Position numbers and translations under genes: made by a program. The notes beneath the pieces were generated by a model that saw only the letters and a list, made by a program, of their open reading frames with translations, was not told the DNA's origin and did not search any database. 32,719 nt of DNA from Pleurotus ostreatus/Saccharomyces cerevisiae fusant (lineage: Eukaryota; Opisthokonta), in assembly GCA_024196135.1 (NCBI GenBank), contig JAMQCK010000266.1:1-32719 (forward strand). The letters run 5' to 3'. This document shows, one piece after another, positions 1 to 10,491 of this stretch. The stretch's first letter is position 1; the number at the start of each line of letters is the position of its first letter.

Positions 1-2076
1 GACGGCGCGCCCCCTTCCTCTTGGTGATATCTGGGACGATGTATCATAGGTATAATTCTTTATGCTGGCTCATGACGACTCGCATGCCCTCCCACTCCCC
101 GCATGCTCATTACGCTTGACGGTGGGCAGGTGCCCGCCGTTGTTTCACGACTTTTTGCTTTACTACATATACATACATACATACATCATACTTACTACTA
201 CTCCGCTAGCCTGCGGCTCACGACTCGACGTTCACGATCCTCTGGTCTCATAGTACACCTCTCACGAACTCGCTGTCGCTTTGCACTGGAACTGTTGTTT
301 GTAAAACTTATGAATACAAATATTGACCCTGGGGACATATAATTCACAAATGCCGGCTTTCAGCGACTGCTTGAGCGAGCGAAGGAATCCGCAGTCAGCG
401 TCCTGCAGGCTGACCGCTGCTTAGACAGTTCAACTCTAGTCGCGAACAGGAACAAAAGATAACACGTATGCAATCCGAGGAACAGTAACCACTCGAGGGG
501 CTTGAACCGAGGAGCCTGGATGATAGCGATTGCTCGACTGGGCTTCAAAGCGCTGGCGGTCCTGGACGAAGTTGAACGCGCCCTCGGATCGTCCGTGCCT
601 GGCCCGCTCTGCATCCCGTCCTCCCTCGAATCCCTCTCCTACCTTGTCCCCCTCCCCGTCAAGCCCGCTGCACTTACACGTCAAAGAAATCCAGGACCGC
701 CTGACATCTTGGCTCACCTGCCCTCCCACCGCCAAAAACCCGTCACCGACCAGCCTCGTCGCCGTGGAATCTGGGGCACTCGAAAGATACGGTAGCCCGC
801 CACGCCCCGCGCGCCGAATAACACGCCTCGCAAAAGTAATGGCACGCCCCCGGGCTAGCTCGTCCCACGCGCAGGGTCCCACTGCTGCGCACGCCGTTCC
901 TAGCAAAGGCAAGGACGGACAATGGGCACGAGGGCGGCGCGCACGTGTGGCGAGGGTGCGAGCGCGCCGTCCTCGTTCCCGGCGACGGATTCGAGAAGAT
1001 GATCTCCCAGCCTTTAGGTCGTTCATATGTCGCTGTCGAGTACGTGTACTAGGCTGATGGGCTGTAAGCTGTAGCAGTGAATGAATAGAGAAAATTATTC
1101 GGTGGGTCGCGGAGGCCGGTCAATGGGCACGGCGACGGACGACGGGGGTGTACCAGGACGGAGGGCTCTGTCGCCGGTTACGGCGGGGTGATTGCAGAGA
1201 ATAGAATAGAGACACGTATCATTAGGTACTGAATAGCCCGTACAGTGAATGGCGAAGCATAGGTCGAAGAAGCCTGATGGCACAGCAAGGGATATACGGG
1301 GCGAGACCGAGGAATTAATGGCGACAAAGCAAGACCTTGGGGAACCGTACATAGGCGACCGCCGACAGGGTCGTGGTAAGCGAGAAATCCACCTAGGAGG
1401 TGGCACGACAGGAGACGAGGGGCCGAGCGCAGCGTTACATGCGAGGAGTATACCCGCGGGTAAGCGCGCGAGAGCCTATGCGATCAATGAACAATACAGT
1501 AGCGCGCGAAAACATGAACGAGGCCGATAGCTGAGTGAATAAGTGACATGCAACATGGACTGGGCGGGAGTGGTTCGTGTCGTGTCGTATCGGGTCGTGG
1601 AGAGTAGGCTGTGAGTCGATGTCCGCAGCGAGGTGTGTCGAGGGCCGAGTGGAAGATCCGGGGAGATCGTAGCTGGCTTTCCCCAGCATCGCCTTGCGGC
1701 AGACCGCCGAGGCAGGGTCTGAGTTGCCCAGCGGCTTGTCGAAGAAGCTGGGTAGGCTAGCGAGATGGGCTGCGCTCGCGGGAAGGGCGACACTGATGGT
1801 CCCGCACGCCTTCGTTGACTGGCAAAGCAGCGCGTGTGAACCTGACGGTCGTTGAGTAAAGAGGACATAATGGAAGATCTGAGAGGCGTGTGTGCTGGCT
1901 GACTCGCCCAAAAAGGGGGTGACAAGGCGAGGGGGAGGCGTGTCAAAGAGGGACAATAGAGAAGGGGACTCATGCGGGTACAACGAGCAGTAGATGGATA
2001 CTGAATGGCAGGGTGTTCGTTGACGTGGGATAGGCGACACGTACCTGCGGCAGAGGGCATCTGGGCTGTGGGTGGC
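1..2076. other. Region without a supportable gene
   Basis: No reading frame here combines a credible start, consensus splice sites and a recognisable domain. Long open frames overlap on both strands around 436-1057 and 1435-2060, but they are Arg/Ser/Pro-rich as expected of GC-rich noncoding DNA. The frame reading plus from 530 to 1057 and the minus frame from 2040 to 1435 contain short stretches that look protein-like, so a decayed or very divergent gene cannot be excluded. I assign nothing. Confidence 0.5.
169..186. repeat. (ATAC)4.5 microsatellite
   Basis: The tetranucleotide ATAC is repeated four and a half times without interruption, inside a wider ACAT/ACT-rich patch (about 161-200). 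It is a simple sequence repeat with no associated gene. Confidence 0.85.
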
Positions 2077-2569
2077 TCATGGGGCGTAGGGGATCGTTGC
2101 AGATGAGTTCATGGTGGGGTCATGGGAGTGCTCTGAGGGCAAATGGCTGTCATCTACTGGGTGAGGGTTAGAGGACTGGGCTTGGGTTACTGCTACTGGA
2201 AAACCGCGTACCGATCGCGTCCGAGATCAGCGCTGAAGGCGGCCTGTCCGCGCGTGCATCGAGTGGTATCGATGGGTCATCCGTGATGGATACGTCTTCA
2301 GCCTTGAGTGCGAAGGTGGCGTCCAGGGTCCGTATGTTGGTCGCTGGTTGCGTTCCTTTCGCATGTCCATCGGAATACTGGCTGGAGAAGAGCAAAGGGC
2401 GATGGCTTCTTCGTCGTAGTGAGGGCATAGCGCGTCCGTCTATCGCTCTTCTCCGTGTCGCAGGATGTAATGAGCGAGTATGAGCGCCCGGTGTTTGCCA
2501 TGGGAGGTACAGCGCAGAGGCCAGCTGGACGAAGCAAGCCAAGATCAAGAAGACAAGAAGATACTTCAT
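2077..2569 (-). CDS. Possible small secreted protein (145 aa)
   Basis: Tentative model: exons 2569-2212 and 2156-2077, with one 55-nt intron having GT...AG ends and a CTCAC branch-like motif. The start at 2569 is chosen over an in-frame ATG at 2608 because it puts a clean signal peptide at the N-terminus: basic start MKYLL, hydrophobic core and an Ala-Ser-Ala cleavage-type end near residue 20. The rest is Arg/Ser/Pro-rich with no domain I recognise. If the intron is not removed the frame stays open to 2168 and gives a 133-residue version from the same start. It could be a spurious frame with a chance hydrophobic start. The gene is on the opposite strand from the rhamnosidase, so the two would share a 578-bp divergent promoter. 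Confidence 0.4.
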
Positions 2570-3147
2570 GCTATCCAGATGCCCTGTATCATAAAGATTG
2601 GATAGCACAAGGGTTCCTCGTCCTCAGGGAGAGATCTGCTCGAAGATCGCCGGCGTCGCGGTCGAGAGCAACCACCTCACGTTCGAACTTCCCACGCGTC
2701 ACCGTTGAACATTTCACGTGCACGGCAGCTGATCGTGATAGCGCCACAAAATCTTATCTCCGGACGTTGTCCTGAACGTTCATGAGCAGCGCGCGGTAGT
2801 CGTACAACATGACTTGTTAGGTTCGAGAGCTGTCATACTCATGATGATTTATTCTTCCTGCTCCCCACCCTCGCGGGAATACAAGGAAAAACGCAATATA
2901 GCTTGGTTATGGTGAGAAGGATGTCATGGCGCTTGAACTGATATCCTCTCGATTGAAGGTAGCCAGCGGCGGCCGCTCCCTCTAGCAGCTGGATTTCTGT
3001 CACTTGACGAGGTCAAGACCAGCCTGGCGCATTGGGCACGGTAATTTACACCCGACGGACCGCGTCAGTTGACCTCGTGAACATGCTCTTTCGCATTCAT
3101 AAGGCGAAAGTACGGCTGTAGGATCGACCTCTCCTCATCGACATACG
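2570..3147. promoter_or_regulatory. Upstream region of the rhamnosidase gene
   Basis: No coding sequence seen. The stretch lies 5' of the alpha-L-rhamnosidase start. It contains a perfect palindrome (3003-3017) and a TTGACCTC octamer at 3069-3076, the reverse complement of GAGGTCAA at 3009-3016. No convincing TATA box was found within the last 100 bp. Confidence 0.5.
3003..3017. promoter_or_regulatory. Palindrome CTTGAC-GAG-GTCAAG, candidate regulator site
   Basis: Two perfect 6-bp arms are separated by 3 bp, 131 bp upstream of the rhamnosidase start codon. The right half, GGTCAA, recurs in inverted orientation at 3069-3074 and twice in the divergent promoter of the neighbouring transporter and dehydrogenase (8373-8378 and 8467-8472). 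A dimeric regulator site is an inference; palindromes this short also occur by chance. Confidence 0.35.
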
Positions 3148-5653
3148 ATGCTCGAGCTCAGGAATCTAGCACTCTGTCTCTCGCTTTCGCTCTTTGTGAC
3201 AGCCTCTGCACCACCGGGTCCGTGGGACGACTTCAACTTTTCACCGGCTTCGCGAACTGTGTCTCCGACGGTCATTCATGGTACGAGCGGTGAAGTCGAC
3301 AATGCGGAAGCGCTCCTCTCTGCAGACGCTGGCTCAGCAACTCTAAGCGGCGCCGGGTCATGGGTGGCGATCGACTTCGGCAAAGAGGTTGGTCTATCAA
3401 CTTGGCGAATTATCGCCATACTCATGGAGTCGTAGGTCGGGGGCGTCATATCCCTGAGCATCAACTCAGCATCCGACGACAATTCCTCCCTCGCCCTCAC
3501 CTTCACCGAGTCCTCCCTCTTCATCAGTCCTACCCTATCCGACGACTCGGTCTTCGCGGCCGCCAATCTCTCCAGCGACGGTGCGCAGCCCATCTCCGCG
3601 CCTCTCAGCGAGGGCCTCTGGACGCAGGAAATCTCCTGGCAGCGCGGCGGCTTCCGCTACCTCATCATTTCGCTCACTGAAGGATCAAGCGTCGCCCTCT
3701 CGAACGTCTCTGTCTACCTCACCTTCAGCCCCAATGTCGATGACCTGCGCGACTACAAGGGATACTTTTACGCCAAGGACCCGGGCGAAGAGGACGAAGA
3801 CTTGCTGACGAAGATATGGTACGCCGGAGCGTACACGATCCAGACCAACATTCTGGACGCAAACGAGGGTCGAGGCGAGGTTCAGGAAGGCGGTAAGCAG
3901 AGTTCATTGCATGTGCATCACGGCCCAGCTCACGCTTCCCAGCCATTGGGTGGAATAACAGCGGTACCATCGCTAACGCAGGGCCCGTCATCGTTGATGG
4001 CGCCAAGCGTGACCGGTATGCTTTGCCCTATGCCTTTTTCTTGTTCAAGTCGCTAAACAATCGTACTTTCTTCTTTTAGTACCGTGTGGCCTGGTATGCA
4101 GTGTACTTCCTCTCATAAGACGCACATTTTGACCGCTCTCAAGGGGATATGGGCATCGCCGGACCTTCGGCCTTCGTCGCATTCAACCAGCTCGACCCCG
4201 TCCGCAATAGTCTCGATGAGATGTTCTCGTTACAGAACACCACTGGCGGCCTCCCCTATAGCGGCCCTCTCATCAGTCTTGGCTCTGGACTGAGGTAAGT
4301 GCGGGGCGCTTCTTCCTTCCTGCTCCGCTTCTTTTCCGTCCCATTCGTTTTCATTGCTCATTCCTTTCGCCAGTGACACCTACCACGCCTGGTCCCTCAT
4401 TGGCGCCTACAATTACTGGCTTCATTCTGGCGACACAGAGTGGCTCGAGGGGAAGTGGGAGCAGTACGTGACGGGCGTATCCTACCTCGCCGACAAGGTC
4501 GACTCCGATGTGGGCTTGATCAACGCTACGGGCGATCTCGACTGGGGCCGTCTTGGTGGTGGCGGATTCAGCATCTCGCCGAACGTGCTCTACTATAAGG
4601 TACGTCTTTCGTCCTCTACCCGCAACGTCTCTGACCATGTTCGTCTTGCCAGGTCCTCCTCAATAGCGCCTCCCTCTCCTCCGCCCTCGGCGACAACGAG
4701 ACTGCCTCGGGCTGGCTCGCCGAAGCTGAGGCCCTGAAGGACACCATCAACGCGGTCCTTTGGGACGAAGACGCCGGCCTCTACGTCGACAACACGACGA
4801 CGACGTTGCACCCCGAGGACGGCAACTCGCTCGCGGTATGGTTCAATGTGACGGCGTCGGACGAGCATAAGGCGCGGATTAGCGAGGGTCTGGAGCAGTT
4901 TTGGACGGAGTTTGGCGCGGTGACGCCGGAGCTGCCGGATACGGTAGCACCGTTTGTGGGTGGGATGGAGGTGAGTTTGCTCGGAGTGATATGCAGGCCT
5001 GTAGATACTCATTAACTTCGCCACAGTTGAATGCACATTTCGAGGCAGGCCAAGCCGAGCGCGCGCTGGACCTCATTCGCCTGGAATGGGGCTGGATGTT
5101 GACGACGAATATCAGCGTCCAGTCCACGCTCCTTGAAGGATATACATCCAATGGTTCGCTGTTGTACGTCTACTGTATGATTTCCTCGAGCTCTGCTCAC
5201 TAGCCATCCTCTAGGTACCGCGGCTACGCCGGCTACGAGCAGGACCCAACCTACACATCACACTCGCACGGCTGGAGCACCGGCCCAACACCGGCGCTCA
5301 CAACCTATATCCTTGGACTGTCCGTCACCGAACCTGCTGGTCAAGCTTTCCGCGTACAGCCCCAGACCGGAGGCCTCCCCGCCGCCGAGGGCGGGTTCGA
5401 GACACCGCTTGGATGGTTTAGCGTGAGCTGGGCGAACGACGATGGGGTGGGGCGCTTTGAGCTGAACGTCACATCGCCGGAGGGGACGGTCGGCACTGTC
5501 GTTCTTCCGGTCGACGGTGAGGTTACGGTAGACGGCGAGGCTGTGGATGGAAGCGATATCCAATTGCAAGGCGGGGCGACGCATACTGTGATCGTTCAGG
5601 CTTCATTATTATGGACGTTTATTACGAATTTCTCCTCGTTGTTGTTCTACTGA
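3148..5653 (+). CDS. Secreted alpha-L-rhamnosidase, glycoside hydrolase family 78
   Basis: Predicted to remove terminal alpha-L-rhamnose from plant glycosides or pectin side chains outside the cell. Nine exons: 3148-3387, 3436-3892, 3943-4015, 4080-4093, 4144-4294, 4374-4599, 4653-4970, 5027-5163, 5215-5653, giving 684 residues, a usual length for the short fungal GH78 type. Residues 1-21 form a signal peptide. A beta-rich N-terminal domain is followed by the (alpha/alpha)6 barrel, which starts near residue 190. The family signature DGAKRDRTVWPGD lies at 251-263; its acidic residues D251, D256 and D263 correspond to the conserved acidic cluster of GH78. DTYHAW (313-318) and GDLDWG (365-370) are further barrel motifs. 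A C-terminal beta domain closes the protein. The extreme C-terminus is a short hydrophobic run, possibly a weak anchor signal or read-through past a missed intron. Exon 4 is only 14 nt. The gene converges with the transporter gene, 151 bp away. Confidence 0.9.
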
Positions 5654-5804
5654 ATGTACTTCTACTTCCGCTTTTGCATCCCGCAACCGCAATTCACGTC
5701 TGCCGTGGCACGACATCGGCGTCCTTTGGGCAGTGAGATGGATCACCTTCCGAACCTGCTCGCTAACCGACGGTGATTTCCAGAACACCAATATATTGGG
5801 GAAA

Positions 5805-8109
5805 TCACAGGGCATAAATGAAATCTTCGTTCTGCAAATCCGTCAAGTCGTCGAAGGCGCGCTCGTTCGCAAGCGTCTCTCCCTTCTGCTTCTCGACGCT
5901 GCTCTCCGTCGCGGTTCGCCGTCCGGCATAATCCTCAAGTGACGCATCGACGACCACTCCAGCCTTGCCGACTGCTATGCGGCGCGCTGCGTGTCGCTTG
6001 TTGAGGAACGCAAGGTAGGCGGCCGTGATGAGGCTCAGGACCGCAAGGGCGATCCAGCAGGCCAAGCTGGGGATCGTCGTTAGTGACAGTGAAGCGGAGA
6101 AACGATGCAGCGTACTTTGCGACAAGGCCTCTGCGGTAGTAAGGTTTCTCCTCGGTGGTATAAAGCAGAGGTCCTACAATCTGAAAAGTCTGAATCAGTA
6201 AAGCTGCGAGAGCGACTGGAAGATGTCGAAAGACTGACGTTCCCCGTGCACTGGGCGACAAAGACAAGTCCGGTCGTACACAGCTTCTTCGTATGCCCGG
6301 CCGTATTCTGCGAGCTCCACGTATACAGCATCGGCTCTGAGGAATGCACGTCAGATCATATACCCGACGGTCAAAGGAAGGGACTCACGAAGCGCAGTGA
6401 AGAACGACAGCACGTAATAGCAGCCCAGCAGCTCGTTCTTTATGGACGGATCCCGACCTAGCACAAGAAGAGCCGACGCGCCGCCGATCGCCGGCAGAGT
6501 GAGGAAGAAGACCACCGGCCACTTGAGCTTGATGCGCTGCGAGACCCATGCCGAGAGGAGAGTGAGAACGACCTGCAGCGCGGAGAAAGGGATATTAAAG
6601 AGGATGGTGTAGAACTGGTCGAACCCAAAGCCGTTGATGATGAGAGGACCGAAGGCGCCGATGCCACCGCTAGGGAGACTGGAATGGGCATCAGAGAAGT
6701 AGAGATGAAGGAGAGGAGGTTGTGCGTACGCGCAGAGGAACAGGAGGGCAAACCAAAGGTAGGTCTTGGGGTCAAGGAGAAGCTCGTTCACTTGCTCCCA
6801 CTTCCAGACTTTGGTTTCGGTGCCCTGAGACGGGTCAACGATTGCACAGTGCCGGTCACCGAAGCGAGTATACCTGATTGTTGGCGCGTATGCGCTCGAT
6901 AGCGATGATCTTATCGTCTTGAGAGAGGAACTTGGCCTTGATGGGCGAATCCGGAAGAACGAGTCTTGCGCGAGGTTCAGCTAGCGTGCTGGAAAAATCT
7001 CATGCGTATAAGCTCACAGAATGATCGGCGAGCATGCAGTCGTTAAGCACCCGATAAACAAGAAGATCGTCTAAAAGGAGTATCAGGCACGGCACGCCGT
7101 TAATTGCTTTGGTGGAATTACCTGGTATGGTCGCAAGCTCCCTCCGATGTGCCCAAGGCCCCAAGAAAGAAGAGACCCAAACTACGACAGTCAGCCCGCT
7201 TGTCGCCTCAGAGCAGCGCGTCGGGTACTCGCCATGCCCGTACCGCCATTAGCGGCCATCCAAATAGCCAGTCGCATGGTTTGCTCGCGTCGCCGCCACC
7301 ACTGTTGATATTTGAGAACGCCTTCGAGGCTGTCCACCTAAGACAAAGTCCTACCATTTGCGTAATGGTAATGAAGCATGGGGCTGGCAAGCGCGTCGTC
7401 AGCGCCAAAATATTGAAAAAAGCCGGCCACACACCGACTGTAGCCTCGAAGATGCCAAGGAAGAAGCGGGCAGTGATGAGACCAGCGAAGTTATGGGCAG
7501 CAGCGGTAGATGCTACGCAGACGCCCCACATGAAGACATGGACAAATACTGAGCAGTGTTAGGTTCTTGAAGGAAACGACGGCCTCCGGACTCACGATAT
7601 TTTGCAACGGGGAGGCGGACGAGTAGATATGATGAGACAGGCTGCCATATGAGTTGCGCGACGTATACGATGCTGCTGAGCCAGCTATATTCCCGGCCCT
7701 TCAAGCCTGCGTCATATTTAGAAGCACGCCGAGCTTCGTCGAGGCCCGAAAACTCACCGGTGTCCTCCACGATACCAAAAACAGATGTATAGGATAGGGA
7801 CGACCTGAAGGTCCGATTAGCGACTGGAAAGCTTCGACAGCTGGTCACGCACTTGTCCAGCTGCTGCAACATGTATACCATGACGATGACAGGCATCAGC
7901 CAGAGGTCGATCTTCCGTCGCACCCGCCTATCCTCCTCGGTCGTTATCTCACGACGCACATCGCTGCGCCCAAGCACTTCGAGCGCTGCATCGCCTGCGT
8001 TGGCTTTGGACGGACCTGCAGCGCTAGTCGTCGAGAGTACCTCGACCTCTTCAGTCTGGTCAACTGTAGCCTTCAGTGGCGAGTCTGGACGCGTAGGGCT
8101 GTATACCAT
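5805..8109 (-). CDS. MFS transporter, anion:cation symporter (ACS, Dal5/Tna1-like) family
   Basis: Plasma-membrane proton symporter of organic acids or related small solutes; the exact substrate cannot be read from sequence. Fourteen exons (8109-7853, 7804-7758, 7706-7596, 7548-7435, 7383-7355, 7301-7233, 7181-7122, 7070-7018, 6964-6874, 6824-6730, 6678-6389, 6336-6239, 6180-6116, 6066-5805) give 546 residues, typical of the family. Hallmarks in order: cytosolic N-tail; LWLMPVIVMVYMLQQLDKSS in the first helix; YSWLSSIVYVAQL; the helix-4 motif ARFFLGIFEATVG; a WWRRREQTMR loop; GSLLSWGLGHIGG; the central loop ending in KWEQVNELLLDPKTYLWFA; QNTAGHTKK and GNIVGPLLY in the C-half; and a charged cytosolic tail. 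All introns are 47-53 nt. Intron 6 (7232-7182) fits the reading frame only as a GC-AG intron. The gene is divergent from the dehydrogenase gene and convergent with the rhamnosidase gene, which suggests a sugar-derived acid or rhamnoside product as substrate (inference). Confidence 0.93.
7182..7232 (-). other. Non-canonical GC-AG intron in the transporter gene
   Basis: After codon ATG at 7235-7233 the sequence reads GCGAGT (7232-7227), and the intron ends in CGTAG at 7182. Removing these 51 nt joins GGTGM to FGSLLSWGLGHI in phase, as in the family. The GT donors nearby (7243-7242 and 7228-7227) both leave a phase the only acceptor cannot complete. The length matches the neighbouring introns. 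Confidence 0.75.
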
Positions 8110-8349
8110 GGTAGAGACGGGAGGAGTACGTCGACAGCCTACTATCGAGGGGAGTGGCGTCTTTTATTCAACAGTCTACCTTCACATGATGCCTCTCAAT
8201 ACCGCGTGATGACGAGCGGTCCGGGGACATACGAAGCGCCAGCCACGCCAGTAAGTTTCAGGACCAGGCACTGCAGCAGAGGCTGCTCTTCATTTGCGGT
8301 CGAACTCGCTCAAGTCGGTCACCAAAGGTCATATTTATCCCGCGACGGA

Positions 8350-8419
8350 GGGACGATGTAACCGCGTATCTATTGACCTGGGGACGTTGTCAATAGCGAG
8401 TTAATCTACAGGGACGATA
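8350..8419 (+). repeat. Three phased GGGACGWTR elements
   Basis: GGGACGATG starts at 8350, GGGACGTTG at 8381 and GGGACGATA at 8411. The steps are 31 and 30 bp, close to three helical turns, so the copies would face one side of the DNA. The middle copy overlaps the inverted repeat. A weaker relative, GGGACATAC, lies near 8224. They may bind a regulator; chance similarity is possible. Confidence 0.4.
8370..8396. promoter_or_regulatory. Perfect inverted repeat CTATTGAC-N11-GTCAATAG, candidate operator
   Basis: Both 8-bp arms (8370-8377 and 8389-8396) match exactly as reverse complements across an 11-bp spacer that itself contains GGGGACG. The arm centres lie 19 bp apart, just under two helical turns, as expected for a dimeric DNA-binding protein. 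The site is about 260 bp from the transporter start and 420 bp from the dehydrogenase start. Function is inferred. Confidence 0.45.
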
Positions 8420-8818
8420 GTCACCTGGGTAAAGTCTCCAATACGCCGCAGGATTCCGTGATGGCGGTCAAGTTCAACTTGCTCAGGTGACGGCGAGGCA
8501 GGAACGCCACATTCTCCTACGTTGTCGGCCGTTGCCGAAAATCTAAACAAAGGCCGATTAGTTCTCAACCGCAACTTCCATGTCCTGCGCAGGGCTCGCC
8601 TTGCCCGAGTGCTCTCCAGCTCCTCTCGAAGGAGAAAGCAATCGCTATCCCCACCAATTAACCTTATATTCTACACTGACCCTCGTCATCGTCTTGGTCG
8701 TCCTTCTGAGGTCTCCCGGACCGCCCTTTCCGTTCCCATGTCAGCTGGCATGGCTATCGATAGCCTACACACATAAGTATGCCTCGCTCGTATCGCGCGC
8801 TCGGTGAAGATTCCCATC

Positions 8819-10412
8819 ATGTCCTCCCAAAGTCAAGCCTTAGGCGGCCGCGTCGCTGTTGTCGGCTGCGGAAGCCGCGCGGCCATGTTCGTGCGTGGCG
8901 TCGTCGCACGAGCGTCCAGTCAGGTGGTCGCATTTTGCGAGCCTAACTCCAAGCGCGCGGCCTACTACAATGACCTTCTGACCGAACTTGGTGCACCGAC
9001 GGTTCCTGTGTATTTTCCAGACCAGTTTGAAGAGATGCTTTCGAAGGAGAAGGTCGAAATAGTGGTCATCACCTGCGTCGACGCGTTGCATGATTTGTAT
9101 ATCGTACCAGCTCTGAAGGCAGGAGGTAAGAGTTCCCAGCACCCGTATATGAATGATTCACCAAGTACCTTACAGTCAAAGTGCTGACCGAGAAGCCCAT
9201 GACGACGGATATAGAGAAGTGTCGTCGCATCCTGCAGACGGTGAAGGACACAAACAATCATGTCACTGTGACCTTCAACTACAGGTAAATTTGTTCAGGG
9301 CTACAGGCCTGTAGAGCACTAACGCCTTCTCATAGGTATAATCCCGTGCACGAGCTCGTCAAGCGTACGATTGCAAACGGAAAGATTGGCCAAGGTATGC
9401 TCGCTCTTGATCAATGCTTTCTCACCACTCACCCGACCCTCCAGTTCTCTCCGTGCACTTCGAATGGCTCCTGGATACCGTCCACGGCGCCGACTACTTC
9501 CGCCGCTGGCACCGCCAGAAGACGAACTCCGGCGGGCTTATGGTGCACAAGTCCGGGCACCACTTCGACCTCGTCAACTGGTGGATCAACTCCGAGCCCG
9601 AGGCCGTCGCGGGGATGGGAAAGCTCGGATTCTACGGCGAAGAGAACGGCAAGCGGCACGGATGGGCGCGCGACTACGTCCGCGCGCGAGGGAGCGAGGA
9701 GGCGAAGAAGGACCCCTTCGCGATCCACCTCGAGAAGGACGACACGCTGAAGCGTATATACGCGGATGCTGAAGAAGAGGATGGGTATCATCGCGACCAA
9801 AATGTAAGGACTTGGCTTCCTTTGATCACGTGGGGCTGACCTTTATCGCCAGGTCTTCGCTCCTGACATCGGTATCGAGGATGACATGGGCGTCATGGTA
9901 CGGTACAAGTCTGGCGCCATCATGACTTACCACTTGGTATGCATACTTCTCTTCTCCTTGTCGAGCTAGCTAACCACCGCCATCAGACCGCCTACTCCCC
10001 CTGGGAAGGCTACCGCGTCGCCTTCAACGGCTCCCACGGCCGCCTCGAGCTCGACGTCGTCGAATCCCAATACCGCCTCGCCGAGGACCAAGACACCCTC
10101 GGCGGCCTCATCCACGGCACCGAGGCCCTTCCCCGCGCTGGCGGTGCCACCGTCACCCTTCAGCGGCTTTGGGGCAAGCCCGAGCGTCTACCCATCGAGG
10201 TCGACCACTCCGCGCACGGCGGCGGGGATACGCGGATGCTCAATGTCCTGTTCGGACCGCTCGAAGGCGAGGCAGCGGATACGGGCGACGCGGCGAAGCA
10301 GGGGGCGACCGAGCGGGATGGGGCAATGGCGTTGGTGGTCGGGCTGCTTGCGAATGAGAGCTTCAAGTCGGACAAGTTCATGTATGTGAAGGATTTGAAT
10401 CTGCCGTTGTAG
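8819..10412 (+). CDS. Gfo/Idh/MocA family NAD(P)-dependent oxidoreductase (possibly YteT-like)
   Basis: Predicted cytosolic NAD(P)-linked dehydrogenase of a sugar or sugar derivative. Six exons: 8819-9125, 9176-9284, 9336-9394, 9445-9803, 9853-9936, 9987-10412, giving 447 residues. The start at 8819 is the first in-frame ATG. The Rossmann fold opens with VAVVGCGSRA (glycines at 16 and 18). The family TEKP motif is at 107-110, with K109 the expected catalytic lysine. The C-terminal alpha/beta domain carries SGGLMVHKSGHHFDLVNWW, with K194, H197, H198 and D200 as likely active-site residues. From memory, HGADYFRRWHR and the HHFDLVNWW segment resemble Bacillus YteT, whose gene lies in a rhamnogalacturonan-use operon; that needs an alignment. 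The gene sits head to head with the transporter and two genes from the rhamnosidase, so rhamnose-type metabolism is a reasonable guess. Its 3' end lies 79 bp from that of the next, convergent gene. Confidence 0.92.
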
Positions 10413-10491
10413 GGCTTTGATAAGTGGGGTGTGTACGATGGCACCGCAGTAAATAGAATGAATATCCAGTACATATGGACGCGGGTAGCTC

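Larger units (their letters stand above)
8110..8818. promoter_or_regulatory. Divergent promoter shared by the transporter and dehydrogenase genes
   Basis: A 709-bp gap between two genes read in opposite directions, with no supportable coding sequence. It contains an inverted repeat at 8370-8396, three GGGACG-type elements at about 30-bp spacing (8350, 8381, 8411), a TTGACC at 8373-8378 and a GGTCAA at 8467-8472. A TATA-like GATAAATATG reads on the minus strand at about 8339-8330, roughly 220 bp upstream of the transporter start. Confidence 0.6.

Noticed and set aside
500..530. Minus-strand GGTTCAAGCCC resembling a tRNA B box
   Set aside because: The flanking bases cannot form a T-arm stem, and no A box or acceptor stem was found; not a tRNA gene.
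436..1057. Overlapping long open frames on both strands, 175-196 residues
   Set aside because: Arg/Ser/Pro-rich composition, no domain, no signal peptide and no splice-consistent partner; expected in GC-rich noncoding DNA.
1435..2060. Two overlapping minus-strand frames of about 200 residues
   Set aside because: Frames are mutual shadows; one contains a protein-like stretch near 1660-1810 but no start, domain or continuation supports a gene.
7208..7531. Unspliced minus frame through the transporter's fourth to sixth exons
   Set aside because: It reads through two introns; the conserved APCFITITQM and WWRRREQTMR segments lie in frames joined only by splicing.
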